From an uncultured Prevotellaceae bacterium (GTDB taxonomy: Bacteria; Bacteroidota; Bacteroidia; Bacteroidales; Bacteroidaceae), in NCBI GenBank assembly GCA_946539475.1, contig CAMNHM010000026.1, forward strand, positions 1 through 23,345: a stretch of DNA of 23,345 nt. Reading direction: 5' to 3'. Below, one piece after another: positions 6,192 to 13,980 of the stretch (the stretch's first letter is position 1; each line of letters starts with the position of its first letter). The notes beneath the pieces were generated by a model, which did no database searches, was not told the DNA's origin, and saw nothing but the letters and a program-made list of their open reading frames with translations. The position numbers were made by a program, and so were the translations under genes.

Positions 6192-6614
6192 ATGGATTTA
6201 ACAGGAAAAATCATTGCCATCCTTCCGGCAAGCAGCGGTGTTTCAAACCGCACAGGTAATTCATGGATGAGTCAGGACTATGTCATTGAAGTCCCAGGTC
6301 AATATCCGCGTCGGATGGTCTTCCGCATTTTCGGCGAGGACAGAATCAAACAGTTCAACATTCAGGCTGGTGAAGAAGTTACTGTCCAGTTCGACATTGA
6401 CGCTCACGAATATCAAGGACGCTGGTTCAATGATATTCGCGCATACAACATTATTCGCGGGCAGGTGGCCCAGACGGTTCCTGCAGCGACCTCAATCGCT
6501 GGTGGAGCGCAGGGAGCAGAGTCGCCATTCCCTCCTGCTCAGTCTGCCGGCGAGGCACCCTTCCCTCCGGCACAGCCCGCTGCTGAGAACGCTACCGACG
6601 ACCTGCCATTCTAA
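6192..6614 (+). CDS. DUF3127 OB-fold protein with SSB-like C-terminal tip
   Basis: A 140-residue protein of the DUF3127 family, which is common in Bacteroidetes and related to single-stranded-DNA-binding OB folds. Residues ~1-92 hold the fold: MDLTGKIIAILPASSGVS, SWMSQDYVIEVPGQYPRRMVFRIFGEDRI, then EEVTVQFDIDAHEYQGRWFNDIRAYNI, whose last motif resembles the 'GRWFxxI' strand of SSB-like proteins. Residues ~96-135 are a flexible Ala/Pro/Gln linker with an 11-residue direct repeat. The protein ends in TDDLPF, the same kind of acidic-hydrophobic tip that SSB proteins (DDDIPF in E. coli, DDLPF in Bacillus) use to recruit repair and replication enzymes. It lies divergent from dnaN. A role in DNA metabolism is inferred from fold, tail and location; the family has no settled function that I know of. 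Confidence 0.85.
   Translation: MDLTGKIIAILPASSGVSNRTGNSWMSQDYVIEVPGQYPRRMVFRIFGEDRIKQFNIQAGEEVTVQFDIDAHEYQGRWFNDIRAYNIIRGQVAQTVPAATSIAGGAQGAESPFPPAQSAGEAPFPPAQPAAENATDDLPF
6528..6593 (+). repeat. 33-bp in-frame direct repeat in the DUF3127 linker
   Basis: Two adjacent 33-bp units, 6528-6560 and 6561-6593, encode FPPAQSAGEAP and FPPAQPAAEN. The DNA copies have diverged at several third positions, so the duplication is not recent. Confidence 0.75.
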
Positions 6615-6638
6615 AGCAGGAAGCCTACCAAAGGAAAG

Positions 6639-6678
6639 AAAAACAAGGCTTGGGGAATCTCCTCAAGCCTTGTTTTTT
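6639..6678. terminator. Strong bidirectional intrinsic terminator between DUF3127 and oadB genes
   Basis: An 18-bp stem (6639-6656 with 6660-6677, one G-U pair, 3-nt loop; core ACAAGGCTTG / CAAGCCTTGT) is flanked by an A-run on the left and T6 on the right (6673-6678). It can stop the DUF3127 transcript rightwards and the oadB transcript leftwards; these two genes converge. Confidence 0.93.
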
Positions 6679-6702
6679 AGGGTGTATCGTTGACAAAAAT
6701 GC

Positions 6703-7854
6703 TTACGACAGGAAGCCCAGCAGGGCACCGGCAGCAACTGCCGACCCGATAACCCCCGCAACGTTAGGACCCATGGCGTGCATGAGCAGGTAGTTGTGGC
6801 GGTCGTACTCCAAACCCATGTTGTGGCTGATACGAGCAGCCATCGGCACGGCTGAGACGCCGGCGTTGCCAATGAGCGGGTTGATCTTCTTGTCCTTCGG
6901 CAGGAAGAGGTTCATCACCTTCACGAAGCCCACGCCGCTGGCGGTAGCAATAGCAAAGGCAAAGGCGCCAATGGCGAAGATGAACACCGTGTTCAGCGTG
7001 AGGAACTCGCTGGCCTGCGTAGAGCAACCCACGGTGAGGCCCAGCAGCACGACGACGATGTCGTTCAGGGCATTACCGGCAGTCTTGGCCAGACGGGTGG
7101 TCTTGCCACTCTCCTTCAGCAGGTTGCCGAAGAAGAGCATACCCAGCAGGGGCAACGCCGATGGCACGATGAAGGTGGTGATGAGCAGTCCGATGATGGG
7201 AAAGAGGATGCGCTCGGTCTGGCTGACCTCACGTCCCGGCTTCATCCTGATGACACGCTCCTTGCTCGTGGTGAGCAGGCGCATGATAGGCGGCTGGATG
7301 AGCGGCACGAGGGCCATGTAAGAGTAGGCACAGACGGCAATGGCTCCCATGAGGTTGGGCGACAGCTTCGAGCTGAGGAAGATGGCCGTAGGACCGTCGG
7401 CACCTCCGATGATGGCAATACCTGCTGCCTGGTTGGGCTCGAACCCCAGAGCCAGCGCAATCATGTAGGCTCCGAAGATACCGAACTGAGCCGCAGCTCC
7501 GACGAGCAACAGCTTCGGATTGGCAAGCAGCGCCGAGAAGTCGGTCATGGCTCCGATGCCCAGGAAGATGAGTGGCGGATACCATCCCTGTCGCACACCC
7601 TGATAGAAGATGTTGAGCACGGAATTGTCCTCGTAGAGACCAATCTCCAGACCGGCATCGCCGCGGAAGGGGATGTTGCCGAGAATGATACCCAGTCCGA
7701 TAGGCACGAGCAGCAATGGCTCGAAGTCTTTCTTAATGGCCAGATAGATGAAGATCGCTCCGACCACTATCATGATGAGATTCCCCGCGGTTGCATTAGC
7801 AAAGCCCGTATAGGTGAGGAACTCGTTGAAGTTTTCTGTGATAAATTGCCACAT
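6703..7854 (-). CDS. oadB: Na+-translocating acyl-CoA/oxaloacetate decarboxylase beta subunit (sodium pump)
   Basis: A 383-residue inner-membrane protein with about nine to eleven hydrophobic segments, the subunit that decarboxylates carboxybiotin and drives Na+ out of the cell. The hallmark IIGGADGPTAIFLSSKL carries Asp153, matching Asp203 of Klebsiella OadB, which binds Na+ in the channel. The second hallmark INPLIGNAGVSAVPMAAR carries Asn325, Gly329, Ser334 and Arg341, matching Asn373, Gly377, Ser382 and Arg389 of OadB, so all essential residues that I can place are kept. Last gene of a minus-strand series with a biotin carrier and an OadG-type gamma subunit upstream, ending at a strong terminator. 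In Bacteroidetes the complex is usually taken as methylmalonyl-CoA decarboxylase, the step from succinate to propionate. The sequence alone cannot separate this from oxaloacetate decarboxylase. Confidence 0.95.
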   Translation of the reverse strand: MWQFITENFNEFLTYTGFANATAGNLIMIVVGAIFIYLAIKKDFEPLLLVPIGLGIILGNIPFRGDAGLEIGLYEDNSVLNIFYQGVRQGWYPPLIFLGIGAMTDFSALLANPKLLLVGAAAQFGIFGAYMIALALGFEPNQAAGIAIIGGADGPTAIFLSSKLSPNLMGAIAVCAYSYMALVPLIQPPIMRLLTTSKERVIRMKPGREVSQTERILFPIIGLLITTFIVPSALPLLGMLFFGNLLKESGKTTRLAKTAGNALNDIVVVLLGLTVGCSTQASEFLTLNTVFIFAIGAFAFAIATASGVGFVKVMNLFLPKDKKINPLIGNAGVSAVPMAARISHNMGLEYDRHNYLLMHAMGPNVAGVIGSAVAAGALLGFLS

Positions 7855-7869
7855 AGTAGAACGGTAGGC

Positions 7870-7897
7870 TATGAACTGTGAACTATGAACTGTGAAC
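7870..7897. repeat. Four-unit heptamer repeat behind the biotin carrier gene
   Basis: TATGAAC, TGTGAAC, TATGAAC, TGTGAAC stand head to tail (7870-7876, 7877-7883, 7884-7890, 7891-7897); the last base belongs to the stop codon of the biotin carrier gene (7897-7899). A further TATGAAC-TGTGGGT copy lies at 8395-8408, at the stop codon of the next gene upstream. Reading with the genes, the tract is a run of GTTCACA / GTTCATA directly after the stop. Confidence 0.88.
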
Positions 7898-8361
7898 TAT
7901 GCGATAGTGAGCAGAACGGCTCCCTCCATGACGGTCTCGCCCTGCTTGACGAGGATGGAGGTGACCTGTCCGGCATAGTCCGACTCGATGTTGTTGGCCA
8001 TCTTCATGGCTTCGAGCACGACGACGGTGTCGCCTACATTGACCTGCTGGCCTACCTGCACCTTGATCTCGGTAATCGTACCAGGCAGGGGAGCCTTGAT
8101 GCCATTGCCCGAACCGGCAGCAGCAGGAGCGGCTGCGGCAGGAGCGGCAGCGGGAGCTGCCACGGGGGCTGCAGCGGGAGCTGCCACGGGAGCCTGCATC
8201 TTAGGAGCGGTCATCGTGGGGTGCTTGGCAGCATTGATGGGCTTCTGGAGCTCTATTTCGAAGGGGATGCCATTCACGTTGACTTTGGCAATGTTACCTT
8301 CTACATCGGCGATTTCTACTTCGTAGTCTACGCCCTGAACTTTATATTGATATTTTTTCAT
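7897..8361 (-). CDS. Biotin carrier subunit of the sodium-pumping decarboxylase
   Basis: A 154-residue biotin/lipoyl-attachment protein. Residues ~1-55 form an N-terminal part (MKKYQYKVQGVDYEVEI) typical of the methylmalonyl-CoA decarboxylase carrier of Bacteroidetes. Residues ~56-85 are an Ala/Pro-rich swinging arm made of PVAAPAA-like units. Residues ~86-154 are the biotinyl domain with VVLEAMKMANNIES, in which Lys120 should be biotinylated. It shuttles the carboxyl group from a carboxyltransferase (not in this window) to OadB. The gene stands between the OadG-type gene (46-nt gap) and oadB (42-nt gap); both gaps carry TATGAAC/TGTGAAC heptamers next to stop codons. An acetyl-CoA carboxylase AccB is the alternative, but the partners argue for the decarboxylase. 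Confidence 0.93.
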   Translation of the reverse strand: MKKYQYKVQGVDYEVEIADVEGNIAKVNVNGIPFEIELQKPINAAKHPTMTAPKMQAPVAAPAAAPVAAPAAAPAAAAPAAAGSGNGIKAPLPGTITEIKVQVGQQVNVGDTVVVLEAMKMANNIESDYAGQVTSILVKQGETVMEGAVLLTIA

Positions 8362-8407
8362 CGCTTCAATAAAAAATAATGTTGTCTGTTAAGTTATGAA
8401 CTGTGGG

Positions 8408-9418
8408 TTATCGTAGCTCTGGTGACGTGGGAATCGACGGGGCGCTGTGGTCCATAGGACGGATGGGATCGTGCCAATGCGTCATCTGGCTATACTCGTC
8501 GTCCCAGTCGGTGTCCTTCGACTTAATGGTGATCACACCACTCTCCACATCGTGCACGTCGTCCTCATACTGGCTGAGAGCCATACCGATGACGGCCATG
8601 TAGACCTCCATGTCGATGCCCTTCTTCTCGAAGCCGTCCTGCAGGATGTTACCCGTCTTGTGGGCCACCACGGCCGTCCGCTCCACCGTCTTGGTGATGG
8701 GCTTGGCCACCTTCTTGGCGGTGTCGAGATGGCGCATCAGCATGCCGAAGAGCGTGAAGAAAAGCCATAGCAATGCCAGGCAGAGGAACACCACGCCCAT
8801 AGCCATGATGGCCATAGCAAAGCCATAAGGATCCTGCTCCTTGAACTTTTCGACACCCGTCTTATGCTGATCCTCGCTGGCTGCGTTCTCGATGCCAGGA
8901 GTCACCAGCTCAGGCGTCTTAACTGCCCAGCCGCCCTTCACGCGAGCATAGGAACAGTCGGCAGCCATGACTGGCACAGTGACCGAGTCGATGAGCTCCA
9001 CGCCATTACCGTTGTAGAGTGCCACCCACACCGATGCTGAGTCGGGAATCTGCACCGTTAGGTGCAACTTGCCCTGTACAGGGCTTGAATTGCCAAAGAG
9101 CACCAGATGCTGGCGGGCGCCCATGCTCGTGCGCTCCTCGCCGCTGGGGATGATGCTCATGCGCTTGATGCGTTCTGGGGCAGTCATCGGCTGAAGTACG
9201 GACCGGTCGGTAGTGATGAACATGCCGCGCACGTTGTAGGTTGTGTACGACGTGTTCTCCAACTCAATCCAGGCTTCTCGCTGCCCGAACTCATCCACGA
9301 TGCTAGTGGCATTGTTGGGAAGCACCTCGCTGATGACGATATTCTTGGCTCCCTGGCCAAGAGCCGTCTGGGAGGTAGCCATCACCAATGCGCCTAGCAG
9401 TAGTTTTAAGTTGTTCAT
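8408..9418 (-). CDS. Fusion protein: signal peptide, lamin-tail-like domain, OadG gamma subunit
   Basis: A 336-residue protein in the position of the decarboxylase gamma subunit. Residues 1-21 are a signal peptide (MNNLKLLLGALVMATSQTALG). Residues ~26-176 resemble a lamin-tail (LTD) domain, an Ig-like fold: IVISEVLPNN, then IVDEFGQREAWIELENTSY, then NVRGMFITTDRS, matching the usual 'EW-IEL-N ... L-G-w-l-TD' pattern. Residues ~199-228 form one membrane helix (YGFAMAIMAMGVVFLCLALLWLFF), the OadG signature, which anchors and assembles the complex. The remaining ~105 residues are cytoplasmic and charged. The topology implies that the LTD part lies in the periplasm. The role of the LTD part is unknown to me; I suspect it is shared by other Bacteroidales. 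The gene follows the AspT-like transporter gene after 25 nt. Confidence 0.82.
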   Translation of the reverse strand: MNNLKLLLGALVMATSQTALGQGAKNIVISEVLPNNATSIVDEFGQREAWIELENTSYTTYNVRGMFITTDRSVLQPMTAPERIKRMSIIPSGEERTSMGARQHLVLFGNSSPVQGKLHLTVQIPDSASVWVALYNGNGVELIDSVTVPVMAADCSYARVKGGWAVKTPELVTPGIENAASEDQHKTGVEKFKEQDPYGFAMAIMAMGVVFLCLALLWLFFTLFGMLMRHLDTAKKVAKPITKTVERTAVVAHKTGNILQDGFEKKGIDMEVYMAVIGMALSQYEDDVHDVESGVITIKSKDTDWDDEYSQMTHWHDPIRPMDHSAPSIPTSPELR

Positions 9419-9443
9419 GTAGGTAAGTGTATTATTATATTGT

Positions 9444-11129
9444 TTATTGGCAGAAGAACAGCACGATGAGCTGTGCCGTGAGGATACGCAGGAACATCGA
9501 TAGCGGATAGACCGTCGAGTAGCCTACGGCAGGAGCCTCCTTCGAGCAGATGGAGTTGGAATATGCCAATGCAGGAGGATCGGTATACGTGCCGGAGATC
9601 ATACCTGCAATGGTGAAGTAGTTGAACTTGAACTTGATGCGTGCGATGGGGCCGACTATCAAGATGGGGATGACGGTGATGAGGAAGCCCGTCAGCACAT
9701 AGAGCAGCCCGTCGCCCTGCATCACAGTCTCAAAGAATCCTGCTCCGGCCTTGATGCCTACAGAGGCTAGGAACAGCACGAGGCCTATCTCGCGCAGCAT
9801 CATGTTCGCAGAGGTAGTGGTATAGGTCACTAGCTTCATCTTGTATCCGTAGCGTCCGATGAGGATTGCGATGATCAGCGGACCGCCGGCAATACCCAGC
9901 TTCATCAGAGGCATACCCGGGATGAAGGGCAGCGAGCCGAAGATGATACCCAGGAAGATGCCCACGAAGATGGTAGCGATGTTAGGAGCGTCGAGGCGCT
10001 TGATGCTGTTGCCCATCTTATTTGCGACACGGTCGACGGCATCCTCAGGTCCTACGGCCATGATACGGTCGCCCACCTGAAGGGGGAGCGACGGAGACGC
10101 AAAGAGATCCATGCCATGACGGGTGACACGAGTGACGTTGACGCCATAGACGCTGGAGAAATGCATCTGCCCGAAGGACTTGCCATTGATGCTGGGGTTG
10201 GTCACGAGGATGCGCTTCGATACCAGAGGCTGGTCCTGCTGCTGCCAGTCGACCTCGATGACCGGTCCTATGAAGGCCACGATGGCTTCGTAGTCGGCCT
10301 CTGAGCTGACGATGTAGAGCTGGTCGCCAAGATGAAAGACCGTATTGCGGTTGGGAATGCTCACGTGCCCGTCGTGCAGAATGCGGGAGCAGACGAAGTC
10401 GCGGTTGAGGAAGTCATGGACCTGCAGGAGGGTCTTTCCCTCAAGGTATTTGTTGGTCACCTCCAGGTGCATGTGGTGGGGCTTCTGTGTGGCCTTCGCA
10501 CCCTCATGAGCTGTCAGTGCCTCCTCTTCCTTATCCAGGCGGACCTTACAGATATAGCGTACGAGGATAATGGCACCGATGATGCCCAGCACGCCCAACG
10601 GATAGGCACAGGCATAGGCTGAGGCGATCTGAGGAGCATCTTCGCCATAGACGGAGCCAAGGGCTTCGTTGGCAGCACCCAGACCTGGCGTGTTCGTCAC
10701 AGCGCCATAGAGTGTACCGACCATCATTGGCAAAGCCGTCTTGTCGCTGGTGTCGAAGAAGACGAAGTAACAGCCAAACATCACCAGAATGTTCAGCATA
10801 ATGGCAGTTGCTGCCAGGCCGTTGAGCTTGATGCCTGCCGTACCGAAACTCTCGAAAAAGCCTGGTCCCACCTGCAGTCCGATCATAAAGACGAAGAGTA
10901 TGAGTCCGAAGTCTTGTATGAACGTGAGGATGTCGACAGGAGCCGTAAAACCAATATGTCCCGCTACGATACCTGCAAAGAGCACGAAGGTGACTCCCAG
11001 CGAAATGCCGAACACTTTGATTTTGCCAAGATAGACGCCTACTGCTATGACGATTGCATAGAGCAGGGCTATATGAGCCACCGACTCAGTATTCGTGAAG
11101 AGGCTTATCAGCCATTGAAATGATTCCAT
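9444..11129 (-). CDS. AspT/YidE-type transporter (AAEx family) with two RCK_C domains
   Basis: A 561-residue inner-membrane protein from the ATG at 11127-11129 (a TTG one codon earlier is less likely). It has the duplicated plan of the aspartate:alanine exchanger family: about five membrane segments with [20 protein letters not shown] and the motif [12 protein letters not shown], then two regulatory TrkA-C (RCK_C) domains at about 220-290 and 305-380 ([12 protein letters not shown] ... GDQLYIV and [13 protein letters not shown] ... VGDRIMAVG), then a second membrane half with [20 protein letters not shown] and [13 protein letters not shown]. Known members exchange aspartate for alanine or export succinate (SucE of Corynebacterium). 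The gene lies 30 nt behind valS and 25 nt before the OadG-type gene, with no clear promoter in either gap, so co-transcription with the decarboxylase genes is likely. Substrate unknown; succinate or another C4-dicarboxylate is an inference from context. Confidence 0.88.
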   Translation of the reverse strand: MESFQWLISLFTNTESVAHIALLYAIVIAVGVYLGKIKVFGISLGVTFVLFAGIVAGHIGFTAPVDILTFIQDFGLILFVFMIGLQVGPGFFESFGTAGIKLNGLAATAIMLNILVMFGCYFVFFDTSDKTALPMMVGTLYGAVTNTPGLGAANEALGSVYGEDAPQIASAYACAYPLGVLGIIGAIILVRYICKVRLDKEEEALTAHEGAKATQKPHHMHLEVTNKYLEGKTLLQVHDFLNRDFVCSRILHDGHVSIPNRNTVFHLGDQLYIVSSEADYEAIVAFIGPVIEVDWQQQDQPLVSKRILVTNPSINGKSFGQMHFSSVYGVNVTRVTRHGMDLFASPSLPLQVGDRIMAVGPEDAVDRVANKMGNSIKRLDAPNIATIFVGIFLGIIFGSLPFIPGMPLMKLGIAGGPLIIAILIGRYGYKMKLVTYTTTSANMMLREIGLVLFLASVGIKAGAGFFETVMQGDGLLYVLTGFLITVIPILIVGPIARIKFKFNYFTIAGMISGTYTDPPALAYSNSICSKEAPAVGYSTVYPLSMFLRILTAQLIVLFFCQ

Positions 11130-11159
11130 CAATATGCTTAATTCTTATAGGGACGAATG

Positions 11160-13886
11160 TTATTTCTTGAGTGCAGCGATAGAGTCTCTCAGCGCAGCAA
11201 TCTTCTCCTCGGCGTCGCTCTGCTTCTTACGCTCCATAGCCACGACGGCCTCGGGGGCATTCTGGACGAAACGCTCGTTTTGGAGCTTCTTCTGTACGCC
11301 TGCCAAGAACCCTTCCAAGTGTTTCAGCTGTGCTTCCATCTTCTCGATCTCGGCCTTCACGTCGATCAGGCTGCCCAGAGGCACGGCGTACTCCTGTGTG
11401 CCCACCATGAAAGTGCTGGCCAGGGCGTCTTTCTCGCTGACCTTGGTAATGGTGCCGAGGTTGGCCATCTTCATGACCGCAGCGCCATAATTGCCTAGCA
11501 GGTCGGCTCCCACCACTTGCAGCGTCAGCGGCTCCCTGGGAGCGATGTTCTTTAGTGAGCGGACGGTACGCACGCCGCTGACCACCTGTTTGATGGTCTC
11601 GACATTCTGGAGCATCACCTGCTCATCGGCTGACGGGGCATCCAGCTGCAGCGACTCACGCATAATGCTCTGGCCCGGCTGACGGTCGTACATGGCCTGC
11701 CACAGCTCCTCGGTGATGAAAGGCATGAAGGGGTGCAACATCTTCAGCAGCGTCTCGAAGTATCGCAGGGTGGCATCGAAGGTGGCGCGGTCGATGGGTT
11801 GCTGACAGCCGTCGATGTAGGCGGGCTTCACCATCTCGAGATACCATTGCGAGAACTCATCCCAGAAGAGTTTATAGACGGTCATTAGGGCATCGTTGAT
11901 ACGATATTTTGCGAAGTGATCCTTCAGCTCTTCGTTGGCCTCTTTCAGCTTGGCGTCGAACCATGTGACGGCCAGATGGGCAGCACCCGTCTGTGGGGCC
12001 TCGTCGCTCACCTGCCATCCCTTTACCAGGCGGAAGGCGTTCCAAATCTTATTGTTGAAGTTACGACCTTGCTCGCATAGGGCCTCGTCGAAAAGGATGT
12101 CGTTGCCAGCGGGGGCAGATAGCATCATACCCATGCGGACGCCGTCGGCTCCATACTTGTCGATCAGCTCCAGAGGATCGGGGCTGTTGCCTAGCGACTT
12201 CGACATCTTCCGTCCTAGCTTGTCGCGCACGATTCCCGTGAAGTAGACGTTCTTGAAGGGGTACTTACCCATATATTCCTCACCGGCCATAATCATTCGG
12301 GCAACCCAGAAGAAGATGATGTCGGGACCCGTCACAAGGTCACTGGTGGGATAGTAATAGTTGATGTCGTCGTTGCCGGGATTGGAGATTCCGTCGAAGA
12401 GCGAGATGGGCCAGAGCCAAGAGCTGAACCACGTATCAAGTGCATCTTCATCCTGTTTTAAATCACTTATCTCCAAAGAGTTATTACCAGTCTCCTGACG
12501 TGCCAGTTGAACGGCTTCCTCTGCCGTCTCTGCCACTACGAACTTCTCGTCGTCATAGTAATAGGCCGGAATGCGATGCCCCCACCACAGCTGACGGCTG
12601 ATGCACCAGTCTTGGATGTTCTCAAGCCAGTTCTTATAAGTATTGACATACTTCTGCGGATAGAAGTGCATCTCGCCTTCGAGCACGGGAGGCAGGGCGA
12701 TGTCGGCAAAATGCTGCATTCTGAGGAACCACTGCAACGACAGGCGGGGCTCGATGGCTGTATCAGGATTGCGCTCGGAGTAGCCTACCTTGTTCGTATA
12801 GTCCTCCACCTTCTCCATCAGGCCTGCTGCCTCGAGGTCCTTGGCTATTTGCTTACGGCAGGCAAAACGGTCCATGCCCACGTAGATAGGCGACTGGTTG
12901 CTGATGGTGCCGTCGGGATTGAAGATGTCGATGGTCTCCAGGTTGTGGGTCTTGCCCAGCATGTTGTCGTTCTTGTCATGGGCAGGAGTAACCTTCAGAC
13001 AGCCCGTACCGAACTCTATCTCGACGTAGCGGTCTTCGATGACAGGGATCTCACGTCCTACGAGTGGAACGATTACCTTCTTGCCTTTCAGCCACTGGTT
13101 CTTGGGGTCTTTGGGGTTAATACACATGGCGGTATCGCCCATGATGGTCTCGGGGCGCGTAGTAGCCACAACGGCATAGTAGCCGCGATCGTCCTTGTGG
13201 ATGACGTTCTTGGGAGTATCGGGATCGTCGGAGCAGTCGGAGTATTCCGAAAGGTCGAGGTTCTCAGAGTCCACCACATAGTATTTCAGGTAGTACAGTT
13301 TCGACTTCTCTTCCTTGTAGACGACTTCCTCGTCGGAGAGGGCGGTGAGGGCCTTTGGATCCCAGTTCACCATTCGCAGGCCGCGGTAGATATATCCCTT
13401 GCGGTAGAGGTCGACAAAGACCTTGATAACGCTCTCGGAGCGTTTCTCGTCCATGGTAAAGGCCGTGCGGTCCCAGTCACACGAGGCTCCCAGCCGGCGC
13501 AGCTGCTTGAGGATGATTCCTCCATGCTCGTCGGTCCAGTCCCAGGCGTGCTTCAGAAATTCATCGCGCGTCAGGTCGTGTTTCTTGATGCCCTGTTCAG
13601 CCAGTTTCTTCACCACCTTGGCTTCCGTGGCAATCGACGCGTGGTCGGTACCGGGTACCCAGCAGGCATTCTTGCCCTCCATGCGGGCACGGCGCACCAG
13701 GATGTCCTGAATAGTGTTGTTGAGCATGTGGCCCATGTGCAGCACACCCGTCACGTTGGGCGGGGGAATAACGATTGTATAGGGTTCACGTCCATCTGGC
13801 TTCGAGCTAAAGAGCTTGTTATCCAGCCAATACTGATACCACTTTCCCTCTACCTCGCGAGGGTCGTATTTGCTTGCGATTTCCAT
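11160..13886 (-). CDS. valS: Valyl-tRNA synthetase
   Basis: A 908-residue class I aminoacyl-tRNA synthetase that charges tRNA-Val in the cytosol and edits mischarged threonine. The N-terminal catalytic part has [16 protein letters not shown] with the HIGH-type motif HMGH at 50-53 and [10 protein letters not shown]. The editing domain (~200-370) has [13 protein letters not shown] and [14 protein letters not shown]; then come [25 protein letters not shown] and [12 protein letters not shown] (KMSKS at 560-564). The anticodon-binding domain follows, and the C-terminus is the usual coiled-coil arm ([18 protein letters not shown] ...). Two oddities stand out: an acidic insertion ahead of the editing motif ([17 protein letters not shown], ~211-227) encoded by a 9-bp repeat, and an AT-rich patch at 12451-12490 ([14 protein letters not shown]). 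The start ATG (13884-13886) follows a good -7 promoter box. Confidence 0.97.
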   Translation of the reverse strand: MEIASKYDPREVEGKWYQYWLDNKLFSSKPDGREPYTIVIPPPNVTGVLHMGHMLNNTIQDILVRRARMEGKNACWVPGTDHASIATEAKVVKKLAEQGIKKHDLTRDEFLKHAWDWTDEHGGIILKQLRRLGASCDWDRTAFTMDEKRSESVIKVFVDLYRKGYIYRGLRMVNWDPKALTALSDEEVVYKEEKSKLYYLKYYVVDSENLDLSEYSDCSDDPDTPKNVIHKDDRGYYAVVATTRPETIMGDTAMCINPKDPKNQWLKGKKVIVPLVGREIPVIEDRYVEIEFGTGCLKVTPAHDKNDNMLGKTHNLETIDIFNPDGTISNQSPIYVGMDRFACRKQIAKDLEAAGLMEKVEDYTNKVGYSERNPDTAIEPRLSLQWFLRMQHFADIALPPVLEGEMHFYPQKYVNTYKNWLENIQDWCISRQLWWGHRIPAYYYDDEKFVVAETAEEAVQLARQETGNNSLEISDLKQDEDALDTWFSSWLWPISLFDGISNPGNDDINYYYPTSDLVTGPDIIFFWVARMIMAGEEYMGKYPFKNVYFTGIVRDKLGRKMSKSLGNSPDPLELIDKYGADGVRMGMMLSAPAGNDILFDEALCEQGRNFNNKIWNAFRLVKGWQVSDEAPQTGAAHLAVTWFDAKLKEANEELKDHFAKYRINDALMTVYKLFWDEFSQWYLEMVKPAYIDGCQQPIDRATFDATLRYFETLLKMLHPFMPFITEELWQAMYDRQPGQSIMRESLQLDAPSADEQVMLQNVETIKQVVSGVRTVRSLKNIAPREPLTLQVVGADLLGNYGAAVMKMANLGTITKVSEKDALASTFMVGTQEYAVPLGSLIDVKAEIEKMEAQLKHLEGFLAGVQKKLQNERFVQNAPEAVVAMERKKQSDAEEKIAALRDSIAALKK
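13227..13250. repeat. 9-bp repeat inside valS
   Basis: GTCGGAGCA (13227-13235) and GTCGGAGTA (13236-13244) are followed by TTCCGA. The 15-mer GTCGGAGTATTCCGA (13236-13250) matches 13 of 15 bases of GTCGGAGTACTCGGA on the minus strand of the intergenic hairpin near 3972-3986. In valS it encodes the acidic insertion EYSDCSDD. Confidence 0.6.
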
Positions 13887-13917
13887 ACCTATTTAAATGC
13901 TTTCTCTATTTGGGGTG

Positions 13918-13948
13918 CAAAGGTACGAAGAAAAAATGAGACGACGAA
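13918..13948 (-). promoter_or_regulatory. Promoter of valS
   Basis: On the minus strand TACCTTTG (complement of 13918-13925) is a perfect TAnnTTTG -7 box, 31 nt ahead of the ATG. The -33 element is poor: only TTCG (complement of 13945-13948) stands at the right distance (19 nt). It probably also drives the downstream transporter and decarboxylase genes, as I see no other good promoter before them. Confidence 0.68.
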
Positions 13949-13980
13949 AAAATGCTTGTCGTTTATTTCGTTAATGCGTG

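Noticed and set aside
13887..13980. Small gene or tRNA between valS and the FAD protein gene
   Set aside because: The 94 bp hold the valS promoter and AT-rich sequence; no cloverleaf or start with a sensible short frame is visible.
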